Origin: Balneolales bacterium
GTDB taxonomy: Bacteria > Bacteroidota > Rhodothermia > Balneolales > Natronogracilivirgulaceae
Assembly (NCBI GenBank): GCA_007133995.1
Contig: SLLP01000150.1
Coordinates: forward strand, 1 to 6,469
Length of the DNA stretch: 6,469 bases
Direction: 5' to 3'
Shown here: one piece after another, positions 6,301-6,469 of the stretch
Position numbering within the stretch: position 1 is the first letter of the stretch
Layout of the letters: each line of letters opens with the position of its first letter
Notes under the pieces: generated by a model
What the model saw: the letters and a program-made list of their open reading frames with translations, nothing else
Database searches by the model: none
Told to the model about the DNA's origin: nothing
Position numbers and translations under genes: made by a program

Positions 6301-6469
6301 ATGTTCAGGATGTTATCTGTGTCGGTTTTGTTTGCTTTTTTAATATCAGTGCCGACGGGTGTTTTTGCAGAGCAGGATGATGAGGGTTTTATCAGATCGT
6401 TAAATGATGACGTATCGATCCGGATAAGCGGGACGCTTCAGCCGCGAATTACATATGGCACCGATCTCG
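6301..6469 (+). CDS. Predicted exported porin-like outer-membrane protein, N-terminus only
   Basis: The first 56 codons of a gene that continues past the right edge. Residues 1-23 look like a Sec signal peptide: Arg3, a hydrophobic core LSVSVLFAFLISV (5-17), and a plausible signal peptidase I site after V-F-A23. The mature start is acidic (EQDDEG), then SIRISGTLQPRITYG (39-53) resembles the first strand of Gram-negative outer-membrane beta-barrels, including phosphate-selective-porin-like families. The barrel call rests on this short stretch and is tentative. The ATG at 6301 has no SD; an in-frame GTG at 6286 would add five residues (with a Lys in the n-region), and an in-frame ATG at 6310 would remove three. 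It lies 135 bp after the previous gene with no clear terminator or promoter between. Confidence 0.6.
   Translation, partial: MFRMLSVSVLFAFLISVPTGVFAEQDDEGFIRSLNDDVSIRISGTLQPRITYGTDL

Overview
The window reads as an ordinary bacterial chromosomal segment of moderate GC, densely packed with housekeeping genes. No mobile element, CRISPR array, tRNA or rRNA is visible. The gene set fits a Gram-negative bacterium, and I would guess the Bacteroidota/Balneolota/Rhodothermota neighbourhood. Reasons are a zinc-finger-free TopA with four C-terminal glycine-aromatic repeats, an AMP nucleosidase with a shortened N-terminal domain, and a signal-peptide-bearing porin-like protein at the right edge. The taxonomic guess is inference. 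Canonical -35/-10 promoter-like sequences and Shine-Dalgarno (SD) motifs occur before several genes, although topA and the edge gene lack an SD.

Left half, minus strand (read right to left): amn (AMP nucleosidase), a GNAT N-acetyltransferase 20 bp behind it, then the 5' part of radC running off the left edge. amn and the GNAT gene look co-transcribed. radC appears to have its own promoter (perfect TATAAT) and its own SD in the gap after the GNAT gene.

Centre: a 305-bp divergent intergenic region (2194-2498) separates amn from the rightward genes. It holds a candidate promoter in each direction, a perfect 13-bp tandem duplication that supplies the -10 of the rightward promoter, and an imperfect hairpin in the leader of the peroxiredoxin gene.

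Right half, plus strand: a PrxQ/BCP-like peroxiredoxin with an altered active-site motif, topA (DNA topoisomerase I, 860 aa), and an uncharacterised 189-aa protein starting 10 bp after topA. The gaps are only 24 and 10 bp, so the three probably form one transcription unit. The 189-aa protein has a winged-helix-like C-terminal half and ends in Q-T-R-L-F, which fits the bacterial sliding-clamp-binding consensus; this is the most interesting lead here. After a 135-bp gap, the N-terminus of a predicted exported beta-barrel protein begins and is cut by the window edge.

I found no clear previously undescribed multi-gene system. The best leads are the topA-linked unknown protein, the promoter built by a duplication, and the atypical peroxiredoxin.
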